A stretch of DNA of 64,000 nucleotides, from NCBI GenBank assembly GCA_965246745.1, contig OZ251980.1, positions 2,790,001-2,854,000 of the forward strand, given 5' to 3'. Position numbers and translations under genes: made by a program. Within the stretch, counting starts at the first letter, position 1, and each line of letters starts with the position of its first letter. Source of the stretch: JANXMY01 sp965246745. GTDB lineage: Bacteria > Armatimonadota > Armatimonadia > Armatimonadales > Capsulimonadaceae. The notes beneath the pieces are model-generated. The model made no database searches. It was given only the letters and a program-made list of their open reading frames with translations, and was not told where the DNA came from. Positions 1 to 7,189 of the stretch are shown here, in pieces.

Positions 1-1045
1 AGCCTAAAATCTGCCGAAGCTGCGGGCCGGGAATTGTCTTCAGCGTGCCGTCCGCGCCGGAAACGGTTGCGGTCGTAATCCGGCCCGACGGGTCCAGGCC
101 GTCCACCGAGAGCGAAACAAACTGCGAAACTTGGGTGCGCGGGTCCCGCGCCAGCAGCGCGGCAAGCTGCGCCGCCGTGAACGTGTACGACCAGGAGTGG
201 TACTTGCCCCCCGCCGCGTACTCTGCGCCGTCGGACTCGTCGCAGTCTTTGACGGCCTGCAAGTAAGGGCACTCGCCGGACAAATCGCACGCGGTCATGC
301 CGCCGCTGTCGGTGGAAAAAATGGCGTCAATCAAGCGGCCCCGGTAGGTCAGCACCTGCGAGCGTGTGCCGTCCACCGCCGCATTGGACAGCGCGGTTTC
401 GCCGTCCAGCCCGTCGTACCCTTCGCAGCGGGTCGTGTCGTCGAGGTCGAACCCGTCGGCGGCGCATTTGCCCCGGTTTTTCAGCGCATAGGTCCGCGCC
501 GCCACCGCCTGCGCTTTCAGCGCTTCCATCGGCACTTTCGCGCCGATCTCCGCCGGCAGCACTCCGTACAGATACGGCTCCAGGCCGACCGTGTTGACCA
601 CCCGAAAGGTCGTGTCCGGCTCGCGGCGCACCGTCAAAAAGCCCCGGTAGCGTCGCCAGGCCAGGCCCGACGCCGGGAGCGGCAGGCGGTCGGCGCGGGC
701 AATCTTGACGAACCCGCCGGGACCCGGCAGCAGCGACACCGCCAGGCCGGGCGCAAGCAGGGTGGGAACGGCATGCACGGCGTCCAGGCGGGTCAGCGTC
801 ACACCCGCCGGGGTCGTTTGCAGGGCATAGATCGCTTCGGCGCTGCCGTGGATCAGCGGCCGATTATTGGCGGCATCGCGCAGGGTGAACGCCCGGTCGC
901 AGGAAAGCGCGAGCAGAGTGGCGCGGCGGAACGTGCGGTCTAAGCCAATCCGCAGGGGAGGGGAAACAGCCGGGGAAAGGGAGCCGGGCGGGGCGGCAAG
1001 CGCTGACGACGCGAAGAGCAGCAGAGCCAGGGCAAAGGAGCGCAT
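1..1045 (-). CDS. SpoIID/LytB-domain protein (partial)
   Basis: Exported protein of the SpoIID/LytB family, whose best-known member is a peptidoglycan lytic transglycosylase. The gene starts at an ATG at 1045 behind a GGAGG site and runs off the window after 348 codons, so the C-terminus is missing. Residues 1-18 form a signal peptide ending in an AxA-type site. The family core is clear: VNTVGLEPYLYGVLPAEI at about 150-168, EALKAQAVAARTYALKN at about 174-190 and a 'VLTYRG...DSGG' block at about 231-249. The family also occurs in non-sporulating bacteria, so no sporulation role should be assumed. Its direct neighbour is a tRNA-Pro gene transcribed towards it, separated by a terminator. Confidence 0.85.
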   Translation of the reverse strand, partial: MRSFALALLLFASSALAAPPGSLSPAVSPPLRIGLDRTFRRATLLALSCDRAFTLRDAANNRPLIHGSAEAIYALQTTPAGVTLTRLDAVHAVPTLLAPGLAVSLLPGPGGFVKIARADRLPLPASGLAWRRYRGFLTVRREPDTTFRVVNTVGLEPYLYGVLPAEIGAKVPMEALKAQAVAARTYALKNRGKCAADGFDLDDTTRCEGYDGLDGETALSNAAVDGTRSQVLTYRGRLIDAIFSTDSGGMTACDLSGECPYLQAVKDCDESDGAEYAAGGKYHSWSYTFTAAQLAALLARDPRTQVSQFVSLSVDGLDPSGRITTATVSGADGTLKTIPGPQLRQILG

Positions 1046-1090
1046 GGTTCCTCCAAAATTTAACACAGGAAAAATTCAACTAGGGAAAAT

Positions 1091-1126
1091 CAAAAAAAGC
1101 GAGGAGCAGGCGCTCCTCGCTTTTTT
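1091..1126 (-). terminator. Terminator of tRNA-Pro
   Basis: A GC-rich stem (gcgaggagc / gctcctcgc) with a short loop and an A-tract/T-tract on the two sides lies directly downstream of the tRNA on the minus strand. It is symmetric and could act in both directions. Confidence 0.75.
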
Positions 1127-1130
1127 GCAG

Positions 1131-1204
1131 TCGGGGTGACAGGACTTGAACCTGCGACCTCTCAGTCCCGAACCGAGCACTCTACCAAACTGAGCTACAC
1201 CCCG
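1131..1204 (-). tRNA. tRNA-Pro (anticodon CGG)
   Basis: Read on the minus strand this folds as a complete 74-nt cloverleaf: acceptor CGGGGTG/CACCCCG, D-arm GCTC...GAGT, anticodon stem CTCGG/CTGAG with loop TTCGGGA (anticodon CGG) and T-arm with TTCAAGT. The discriminator base is A. CCA is not encoded. Confidence 0.95.
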
Positions 1205-1338
1205 AGATGCCGTCCGGGCGCATGCGCCGGAAGAAAAGTATCATAGCCGATTCGGAGCGCGTTTGTCAAGGTTTTCGGCGGCGGGCTGAAGAATTGGGCG
1301 GTTTCCGCCGACAATCGCGGCAGAAGGAACCCGTTGCC

Positions 1339-1479
1339 ATGCGTCTTTCCCCGATTTTCCTGGCCTGCGCCGCCGGCTTGGCGACCCTAGCCGTGACCCA
1401 GGCGCTTGCGCCGACCGTTCATGCGTCGTCCCAAGCAGCCGCTCAGCGTCCCGAAAGCCCGCGCACGACGGCGCGGTAA
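1339..1479 (+). CDS. Short signal-peptide ORF, possible gene remnant
   Basis: A 46-residue reading frame starts at an ATG with GAAGGA about 10 nt upstream. It begins MRLSPIFLACAAGLATLAVT, a convincing signal peptide with a VHA-type cleavage site near residue 28, but stops after only about 18 further residues. Its 3' end overlaps the end of the opposite-strand gene by 37 bp. It could be a real tiny secreted peptide, the 5' stub of a secreted-protein gene cut by a rearrangement, or chance. Confidence 0.25.
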   Translation: MRLSPIFLACAAGLATLAVTQALAPTVHASSQAAAQRPESPRTTAR

Positions 1480-2738
1480 TCAAACTCGGCTTGGAAGAGC
1501 GCCCGGTCGCCCCAGCCGTAAGCCGCCGTCAGCGTGCCGCCTTCGCGGTACAGCGAGATCGGAAACGCCACCCGCTTGGTGTCGAACAGCTCGCCGAGGC
1601 CCTCGTAGCCGTGCGGCACATCGTCCGGGGTGATCGCCCGAGCGCACGCGGCAAAGTACGGCTTGCCGCCCGCGTCAAACTCCAAGCGCACCATCCAGCC
1701 TTCGTACTGTTCTTCGATTTCGGTATAAGCCGAGTCCATCGTTTCCGGGTGCGCCGGCTCGTTGCGCTCCAGCACGATATGGATGAGGCCGAGATACCCG
1801 CTGCCGTCCGAGCAGGGCAGAAAGTTCGACCCGAGGCCGACCCGGTTGACCCGCGCCCAGATATCCGGGCCGAGGGCGCTCGGCAGGCCGTCTATGAAGC
1901 CGCGCAGACCGTAGCCGCGCCGGCTTTCCGGGTCGCGCGACGCGAAATACGGCAGCAGCTTGGTTTCGCTCATGGACCGCGCCCCAATCAGCGTCTGCTC
2001 GGGCTGCGGCGACGGCAGGCGGACCGAGTTTTTGTACGACTCGACATGCAGCTCGGCGCTGACGCTGCCGACAATGCCGCGCACATAAATCCCGTCCCCC
2101 AGCTCGGTCAAAAACATGTCTTCCTGACCGCCGGTCTTCTGCGCCCCGAACTCGATCCCGCCGAACAAGTGCGACAGCTCAAGCTGACCGGGCCGCTCCT
2201 GCGGGTCGAAATACGCGCCGTAGACCCCGACATCATGGATAAACAGGCCGTCCGGCAGCATCACTTTGCCCCGGTAGCCCTGCCCGGTCACAAAAAAGCC
2301 GGCGCGTCCGTCTGGCAGGGTCGCCGGGGCCATGCGAACATCCTCCATGATGACCCCTTCGGGGTTGGCGTCGTACCACAGCCGGCCGGGCCGGGCCGGG
2401 CAGTGCGGCGGCGGCGTGCGCGGCCCGCGCAGGCGGGTAAAGGGAAAGCGTCGGGCCATGTCGTAAACATTGTGCATCTCGGTCATGTCGGCCGCGCCGA
2501 GATAAAACAGAATGTTGGTCGAATACAGCTCGCGGGTGAGCGCATCTTTGATGCGGGCCAGGCGCACGGCGACGCCGTAGACACGCTCGCCCGTGCCGTC
2601 CTCCGTCCACGTCTGGACCGGCCCGTTAAACGCCGCTTCCCAGGCTTTGCCGGGCTTTCGCGCTTCCACACCGAATTCGCGGACGGTGTGGGGGAGGGTT
2701 GGCAAATCAATCAGCGAGAATGTGGGTCGGTCTAACAC
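1443..2738 (-). CDS. Predicted sugar phosphorylase/glycosidase-like propeller protein (DUF1861/GH130-like)
   Basis: About 431 residues without signal peptide, so probably cytoplasmic. Recurrent blades with short W/Y/F-rich strands (for example LYSTNILFYLG, GRLWYDANPEG, LFGGIEFGAQ, GSNFLPCSDGSGYLGLIHI) suggest a five-bladed propeller resembling DUF1861 or GH130 mannoside phosphorylases. This assignment rests on pattern only; no catalytic residue is identified. The frame stays open to an ATG at 2909, but that stretch contains the terminator of the upstream gene. I therefore prefer GTG at 2738; TTG at 2753 is equally possible. The gene stands alone, preceded by a terminator. Confidence 0.6.
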   Translation of the reverse strand: MLDRPTFSLIDLPTLPHTVREFGVEARKPGKAWEAAFNGPVQTWTEDGTGERVYGVAVRLARIKDALTRELYSTNILFYLGAADMTEMHNVYDMARRFPFTRLRGPRTPPPHCPARPGRLWYDANPEGVIMEDVRMAPATLPDGRAGFFVTGQGYRGKVMLPDGLFIHDVGVYGAYFDPQERPGQLELSHLFGGIEFGAQKTGGQEDMFLTELGDGIYVRGIVGSVSAELHVESYKNSVRLPSPQPEQTLIGARSMSETKLLPYFASRDPESRRGYGLRGFIDGLPSALGPDIWARVNRVGLGSNFLPCSDGSGYLGLIHIVLERNEPAHPETMDSAYTEIEEQYEGWMVRLEFDAGGKPYFAACARAITPDDVPHGYEGLGELFDTKRVAFPISLYREGGTLTAAYGWGDRALFQAEFDYRAVVRGLSGR

Positions 2739-2863
2739 TGCACAGTTGTTCAATCGGCTGGCCCTTTTCGTAGTTCTTTTTGCACTGTAGCCGCCCGGCC
2801 TGCTTGTCAAACCCGTTTTTGTTTTGTGCGGCAAGAAACGCGAAAAACCCACGCCAGCCCGGC

Positions 2864-2901
2864 AAAAAGAGGGACTGCCGTGTTCCGGCAGTCCCTCTTT
2901 T
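2864..2901 (-). terminator. Terminator after the riboswitch operon
   Basis: Perfect hairpin (gagggactgccg / cggcagtccctc) flanked by A and T runs, located 23 bp after the stop of the PEP-CTERM gene. It ends the minus-strand operon that starts near 4896. Confidence 0.85.
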
Positions 2902-2924
2902 CTCGGCAAAACGGCCGCCGGGCG

Positions 2925-3842
2925 TCAGGCCGTTTTTCGGCGGCGCACGGCCAGAATGCCCGCGCCGAGCAGCGTCACCACGCCGAGCGAAACCGCCGAC
3001 GACGCTTCCGGGACGGCGGCGGGGGCATCGCCGACCCGCGAGACGCCGTCAATGTTGCCGGTTCCGGTGAAGCGGATGTATTGAATACCGGTGTCGGCGA
3101 ACGGTGTCCCGCCCAGCGAAAAGGCTGTGCCGCCCGCAGAGCCGTTGTAAAGCGTGTTCGCCGCATAAGCGGCGGACTGGCCGGCAAAGGCGGACAAAGT
3201 CAGCGTCGGGTCTACAGGCTTCGAGAAGTCCTGCAAGCTGCTGTCGTCCCAGCCGCTCGGGTTCTGGGCCGAGATGCCCGCCCAGCGGTACGGGTTTTCC
3301 GGGAAGAAAACGCTGTCCGCCGGGGTGAGCGTCACGAAGCTGAGGCCGTCGCTGCTGACACTGACTGTCGGGAGGGTGCCGAAAAGCAGCTTGCCGGGGT
3401 CGGCGTTCAGCAGGTACTGGCTCATGTCGGTGGTCGGGGTGACAAAGCTGCTGCCCTGGCCGGTGAAAAAGTCGTTGCTGTAAACAATGAAGTCCTCGCC
3501 GTACCAGTGGCTTGCGCTGTGAGTGATCGGCGTCTGGTCAAACTTCACGGTGAGGCTCCCCGCGCCGGTGCTGCCGAGCGAGACCAGGAGGTTGTTGCCC
3601 TGGAGGTCGGAGCCGTAGGCCGGCAGGGCGAGCGAGTCGTGAGAAATGTCGCCGAACCCATCATCGGCAATCGTCGTCGGCCGGCCGAGCGCCGCGCCGG
3701 GGCTGCTGTAGGATGGGTTGGCGCTCAAATTGCTGTAGCCCGCCACGCTGGAAGCGAACTGCTGGCTGCGGGCCGCGGCTTGTCCGCCGAGCAGCAGGGC
3801 AAGGGCGAGCAGCCCGAAGGCCGGTTTCGGTGAGTGGATCAT
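2925..3842 (-). CDS. PEP-CTERM cell-surface protein in a cobalamin-riboswitch operon
   Basis: 305-residue exported protein starting at ATG 3842 behind AGGAG. Signal peptide about 1-24 (ALALLLGGQAAA). The C-terminus has the exosortase sorting signal: VPEAS at about 276, a hydrophobic helix and RRRK. The middle reads SLGSTGAGSLTVKFDQTPI ... GEDFIVYSNDFF, the pattern of a surface-protein family with a 'SLG..G.i.v.F' strand followed by 'DF.V..N.F'. By memory this resembles surface proteins encoded near B12 uptake genes in other phyla (inference). It is the second and last gene after the cobalamin riboswitch, 59 bp behind the prepilin-like gene and followed by a terminator, so cobalamin scarcity should raise its expression. 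A role in cobalamin capture is plausible but unproven. Confidence 0.8.
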   Translation of the reverse strand: MIHSPKPAFGLLALALLLGGQAAARSQQFASSVAGYSNLSANPSYSSPGAALGRPTTIADDGFGDISHDSLALPAYGSDLQGNNLLVSLGSTGAGSLTVKFDQTPITHSASHWYGEDFIVYSNDFFTGQGSSFVTPTTDMSQYLLNADPGKLLFGTLPTVSVSSDGLSFVTLTPADSVFFPENPYRWAGISAQNPSGWDDSSLQDFSKPVDPTLTLSAFAGQSAAYAANTLYNGSAGGTAFSLGGTPFADTGIQYIRFTGTGNIDGVSRVGDAPAAVPEASSAVSLGVVTLLGAGILAVRRRKTA

Positions 3843-3901
3843 AGTATTCTCCTGAATGTATTTGCGGTCTTTGTCGTGGTTTGAAGGTACATATCGCGGT
3901 G

Positions 3902-4660
3902 TTAGAGATGGTTGCACGGCATCATGCCGGGTCCATAAGCGGAGTCGTCGGCGGACAGGCCGCCGTATTGGGGAAATCGCGGATCGAGCGGGAAGCGGTC
4001 GGCGGCTGATTTGACATGGCCGTCGGCATAGCAGACATTCGCCCGCCCGTGGTGGCGGAAGTCCGCCAAGCCGGCGGCATAGGCCCCGGCGAAGACGGTG
4101 TCGCCGGGCGCTCGCAGGAAGTTATCCGGGAGCTGCGGGCCGTATCCGGCATCCGCAAAAACGGCGGTGCCGGCCGGCTGCACGATCCGGGCCAGGGCGC
4201 AGGCGGGAAAATCCCCGGCAGGCGTCGCGTAGTCGCCGCCGATATAGGTCGCGTTGTAGCCGTAGCCGTTGTAAGGACGCCGGCCTGGGACGGGCGGGAA
4301 GGGATTGTCGGGGCAGCCGTGAATCTCGCCGTCGCGGGTGTACACGCCGAGCAGCCCGGTCGTCCAAGTGTGGCTCGGGAGGCGGTGGAAGTCCCAGGCG
4401 TCGTCGGCATTGCCGGCATGGTACGACGGGCAGGCGTGTTCGTCGTAATCGGCGGCGTACAGCAGCCAGGCCAGGCCGAGCTGCTTCAGATTGGACTCGC
4501 AGACGGCCCGGCGGGCATTTTCGCGGACATGGGAAAAGACGGGAAACAAAATCGCGGCCAAAATCGAAACAATGGCGACGACCACAAGCAGCTCGATCAG
4601 CGTAAACGCCGAGCAGGTGCGGGCACGCGGGGGCGTGCCGGAGGGGGCAGGGCAGGGCAA
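3902..4660 (-). CDS. Prepilin-like protein with H-X9-DG domain (DUF1559-type)
   Basis: 252-residue type II/IV pseudopilin-like protein. The class III prepilin leader ends before FTLIELLVV at about residue 18, followed by a hydrophobic helix (about 18-40). Near the C-terminus is the H-X9-DG signature (HHGRANVCYADG) of prepilin-type processing-associated proteins common in Armatimonadota and Planctomycetota. The first ATG in frame lies far upstream inside the leader RNA. TTG at 4660 with AGGAAAA 5-10 nt upstream places the prepilin leader correctly. The gene follows a roughly 235-nt leader containing a cobalamin riboswitch and is cotranscribed with the PEP-CTERM gene. A processed, membrane-anchored surface or secretion component is likely; the ligand is unknown. 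Confidence 0.85.
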   Translation of the reverse strand: MPCPAPSGTPPRARTCSAFTLIELLVVVAIVSILAAILFPVFSHVRENARRAVCESNLKQLGLAWLLYAADYDEHACPSYHAGNADDAWDFHRLPSHTWTTGLLGVYTRDGEIHGCPDNPFPPVPGRRPYNGYGYNATYIGGDYATPAGDFPACALARIVQPAGTAVFADAGYGPQLPDNFLRAPGDTVFAGAYAAGLADFRHHGRANVCYADGHVKSAADRFPLDPRFPQYGGLSADDSAYGPGMMPCNHL

Positions 4661-4698
4661 AGCTTTTTCCTTCCGCCTGTCGCGCGCAGGCTGGAAAT

Positions 4699-4720
4699 TC
4701 CGAAAGACGGCTGTCTTTCG
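4699..4720 (-). promoter_or_regulatory. Expression-platform hairpin of the riboswitch
   Basis: A perfect 9-bp stem (ccgaaagac / gtctttcgg, 4-nt loop) begins immediately after the 3' side of the aptamer P1 stem and is followed by AATTT. Its position is that of a riboswitch expression platform. The U-tract is weak, so termination versus another mechanism is unclear. Confidence 0.55.
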
Positions 4721-4875
4721 GGCATCTTCGGCTGGTAGTCTGGCTGAGCGTGTTTTTCTAGAACACGCCGTCACAGTTGCGGGACAGCGCCGGAATTGCC
4801 ATGCTTTTTCGACGAAGCAAAGCGCACCGAACTTCCCCATTTGAGCCGCGCGTTGACCGCGAAGCACCGAAGATG
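4721..4875 (-). promoter_or_regulatory. Cobalamin riboswitch aptamer
   Basis: Read on the minus strand, this leader carries the cobalamin-riboswitch core elements in order: GGTGC, GGGGAAGTTCGGTGC, AATTCCGGCGCTG, the B12-box CCCGCAACTGTGA, a peripheral hairpin (GCGTGTT...AACACGC) and GCCAGACTACCAGCC, which fits the 3' core consensus. The ends close as a perfect 9-bp P1 helix: CATCTTCGG (4867-4875) with CCGAAGATG (4721-4729). A sigma-70 promoter sits about 30 bp upstream and the prepilin start codon is 60 nt downstream. Known riboswitches of this class usually repress B12 synthesis or uptake genes when cobalamin is plentiful. Confidence 0.88.
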
Positions 4876-4902
4876 TTGACACGAGAATGTTGTTAGGACG
4901 GA

Positions 4903-4932
4903 AGTATAGCCGATAGCGGGAAGAGGAGTCAA
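4903..4932 (-). promoter_or_regulatory. Sigma-70 promoter of the cobalamin-riboswitch operon
   Basis: TTGACT (4932-4927), 18-bp spacer and TATACT (4908-4903) on the minus strand. The predicted start near 4896 gives a leader of about 235 nt before the TTG start at 4660. Confidence 0.65.
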
Positions 4933-4933
4933 G

Positions 4934-5165
4934 ACCCCTCCCTCCTTGCTTCGCTCATTCTTCGCTTCGCAGGGTCCCTCCCCTGTTAGGGAAGGGTTTC
5001 AAAGTTCGGCCCGAGGCTTTACGTCTTGGCGGCAGGCTCCCGCCCAAGAGACGAGGCCCAAGAGACGAGGCCCAAGAGACGAGGCCCAAGAGACTATCTT
5101 GGCCCTTCCCTAACAGGGGAGGGACCCTGCGAAGCGAAGAATGAGCGAAGCAAGGAGGGAGGGGT
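4934..5165 (-). repeat. Long perfect fold-back repeat with 14-bp tandem repeats in its loop
   Basis: Two 63-nt arms (4934-4996 and 5103-5165) are perfect reverse complements. The 106-nt loop carries 3.7 copies of cccaagagacgagg (from 5043). The right arm ends 2 bp before the stop codon of the flavoprotein gene; the left arm abuts the -35 box of the riboswitch promoter. It may terminate transcription from the flavoprotein gene, or be a mobile fold-back element. A similar structure is at 40391-40562. Confidence 0.85.
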
Positions 5166-5167
5166 TC

Positions 5168-6409
5168 TTACGCCGCGTCGCCCGCCGCGACCCCGGTGCT
5201 CCATGCCGCCTGCAAGTTGTACCCGCCGACCGGCCCGGCGATGTCGAGCACTTCGCCGCACAGAAACAGCCCGGACACGCGCTTCGACTGCATCGTCTGC
5301 GGGTCCACTTCGGACAATTCCACGCCGCCCGCAACCACTTCGCCGCGCTCGAGTGGCACTGAGCGAACGGCCCCGAGCGGCCAGCCTTTCAGCGTCGAAA
5401 CTAATTTATTCAGCGACTTCGCTTTTAAGTACGCCCCGCGCGTCTCGCCGTCCATCCCCGCCGCCGCCAGCAGCGGCGCGAGCAGCCGGGCCGGCACAAA
5501 CGGCGCGGCCAGCGACGCCACGGTCTTGCGCGGGTTTTCGAGCGCCTGCTTCCGCAGATGCGCCGACAATTCTTCCCACGTCTGCGCCGGGGCCAAATCG
5601 GCTTCCAACGTGCTCGGCCCGGCATCCCGCTCGGCCACTTCGCGTGAGACGCCTAAAGCGGTCGGTCCCGAGACGCCTTTGTGCGTGAACAATAAATCGC
5701 CCGACCAGCGGGCGAACTCCTTGCCGCCGACGCCGGCCCGCGCCCGCAAGGTCGTGTCCCGCAGCGCGACCCCCGACCAGTCGGGTTCGGCGTCCACCAG
5801 GTACATCGGGGCCAGCGCAGCCCGCAGCGGCACAATCGTATGCCCCAATTCCGACAGCCACCGCCAGCCGTCCCCGGTCGTCCCCGTCGCCGGGTACGAC
5901 GACCCGCCCGTACAGACAACGACCCGCGACGCCGGGAGCATCCGCCCGCCGACTTCGACGCCCGCCATTCTGCCGTTCTCAGCGGCCAGCCCCGAGACCG
6001 CCGCGCCGTACTTAACGCAGACGCCCGCTTCTTCCACATACTGCGTCAAGAGCGCGACCACATCTTTGGCATTCGCCGGTTCCACGGGAAACACCCGCCC
6101 ATCGGGCCGGACATACGTTTCCATGCCGCGCTCGTGCAGAATACGCAGAAAATCTTCATTGGTAGACTTGTAAAATGACGGCTTTAGAAACCGCGCTTCA
6201 TTGGCCCGAAACTGCGCCCGCACGTCCTCCATCGGCCCGTCGTGGGTCAGGTTGCACTTGCCGCCGCCGGAGATCAGTATCTTCATCCCCAGCCGGTCGT
6301 TCTTTTCCAGCAGGATGACCTTTGCGCCCCGCTCCGCCGCCCGCCGCGCCGCCAGCATCCCCGCCGCCCCGCCGCCGATGACGATTACTTCAGAACCCAT
6401 AGTTACCAT
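5168..6409 (-). CDS. BaiN/HI0933-like FAD-dependent oxidoreductase
   Basis: 413-residue flavoprotein of the HI0933/BaiN family, members of which reduce C=C bonds or have unknown substrates. Near the N-terminus is the dinucleotide-binding motif VIGGGAAGMLAARRAAERG with the acidic residue at LLEKND; next come the family signature GMKILISGGGKCNLTH (about 43-58), the central VVVCTGGSSYPATG (about 163-176) and the C-terminal GLFLCGEVLDIAGPVGGYN, which closes the FAD site. Length is normal. The start could be the ATG at 6409 or 6400. The 7-bp overlap with the upstream gene suggests translational coupling. The physiological substrate cannot be told from the sequence. Confidence 0.85.
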   Translation of the reverse strand: MVTMGSEVIVIGGGAAGMLAARRAAERGAKVILLEKNDRLGMKILISGGGKCNLTHDGPMEDVRAQFRANEARFLKPSFYKSTNEDFLRILHERGMETYVRPDGRVFPVEPANAKDVVALLTQYVEEAGVCVKYGAAVSGLAAENGRMAGVEVGGRMLPASRVVVCTGGSSYPATGTTGDGWRWLSELGHTIVPLRAALAPMYLVDAEPDWSGVALRDTTLRARAGVGGKEFARWSGDLLFTHKGVSGPTALGVSREVAERDAGPSTLEADLAPAQTWEELSAHLRKQALENPRKTVASLAAPFVPARLLAPLLAAAGMDGETRGAYLKAKSLNKLVSTLKGWPLGAVRSVPLERGEVVAGGVELSEVDPQTMQSKRVSGLFLCGEVLDIAGPVGGYNLQAAWSTGVAAGDAA

Positions 6410-7146
6410 TTTTCGTAAGCGTGTTTGTCCAGGTGAACATTGACGGCATGAAACGACGGCATATTCTCATAATCAGTACTGTACTGACTGACACTCTGTG
6501 GAGTGACCTTGAAAGCATCAACTGAAAGCGTGACCGGAACAGAATCTTGGCTATCAGGACGGCTTACGACATCCGCACCCTCTACATCCAGTACCTTGTC
6601 TGAGACCTTCGGTATCCACCCGCGAACATAGATTTTGCCGTCGTGCTTCACCAGAGTCCAGGCGGGGTTACCTGTGTTCGAGAAATAATCTGCCGCCGAC
6701 GGAGTTTCACCGACCAATCGGCAATGGAAAACTTGATCGTTTCTTACCTCTGACGCAAGCACCTGTCGGCTCGAATGATCAAGGACTTTGAGTTGCTGCG
6801 GGTCAATCTGAAGCGGCTGCGCCGGAGGAACCGACAATGAGACAAGCGCCCCAAAAACAAGCGGGGCCGCACAGACAACCGCGCAGGCCAACGCGCGGTA
6901 GTCACGCCTGCGCTTCGGCTTTGCCTTCCGCCTAGACTGCACTTCCGCCAAGACTTCTTCGGGCGACACGTCCAGGCCCAGTTCTTCAACCGCGTCGCCG
7001 ATGGCGATTGTTCCCGGCGACCCTTCCTTGCGGAGTTGCAGCGCCGTCACCGCCGCCGCAAGCTCCTCCGGCGTGACGCGGACTTGGGCGGCAGAGGAGG
7101 ACAGTGTTTGGGCCTGTGTCTGCGGTACGTCTTCGTGTTTGAGCAT
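6403..7146 (-). CDS. Single-pass membrane protein, paralogue of its upstream neighbour
   Basis: About 247 residues, not recognised. It has an N-terminal cytoplasmic region with VRVTPEELAAAVTAL and a helical 'DAVEELGLDVSPEEVLAEVQ' block, a basic stretch (KAKPKRRR), one transmembrane helix (about 88-108) and an extracytoplasmic C-terminal domain. The next gene upstream has the same architecture and matching blocks, so the pair arose by duplication. I start it at ATG 7146 because the resulting MLKHED matches the paralogue's MLKNQD; GTG at 7161 is the alternative. The order 'soluble helical domain, helix, external domain' recalls anti-sigma factors, but no zinc motif or adjacent sigma gene supports that. 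Confidence 0.65.
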   Translation of the reverse strand: MLKHEDVPQTQAQTLSSSAAQVRVTPEELAAAVTALQLRKEGSPGTIAIGDAVEELGLDVSPEEVLAEVQSRRKAKPKRRRDYRALACAVVCAAPLVFGALVSLSVPPAQPLQIDPQQLKVLDHSSRQVLASEVRNDQVFHCRLVGETPSAADYFSNTGNPAWTLVKHDGKIYVRGWIPKVSDKVLDVEGADVVSRPDSQDSVPVTLSVDAFKVTPQSVSQYSTDYENMPSFHAVNVHLDKHAYEKW

Positions 7147-7189
7147 GAAGTTTAGTCTCACGGCACCGGCACTTTCAATGCCGGTTTTC

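Noticed and set aside
131..943. Long plus-strand reading frame of 270 codons at the window start
   Set aside because: It is the shadow of the SpoIID-like gene on the minus strand, has Arg/Gln/Ala-rich noise composition and no ribosome site.
1491..2735. 414-codon plus-strand frame opposite the propeller protein gene
   Set aside because: Arises from the high GC content of the opposite gene; no domain pattern, Arg/His-rich composition.
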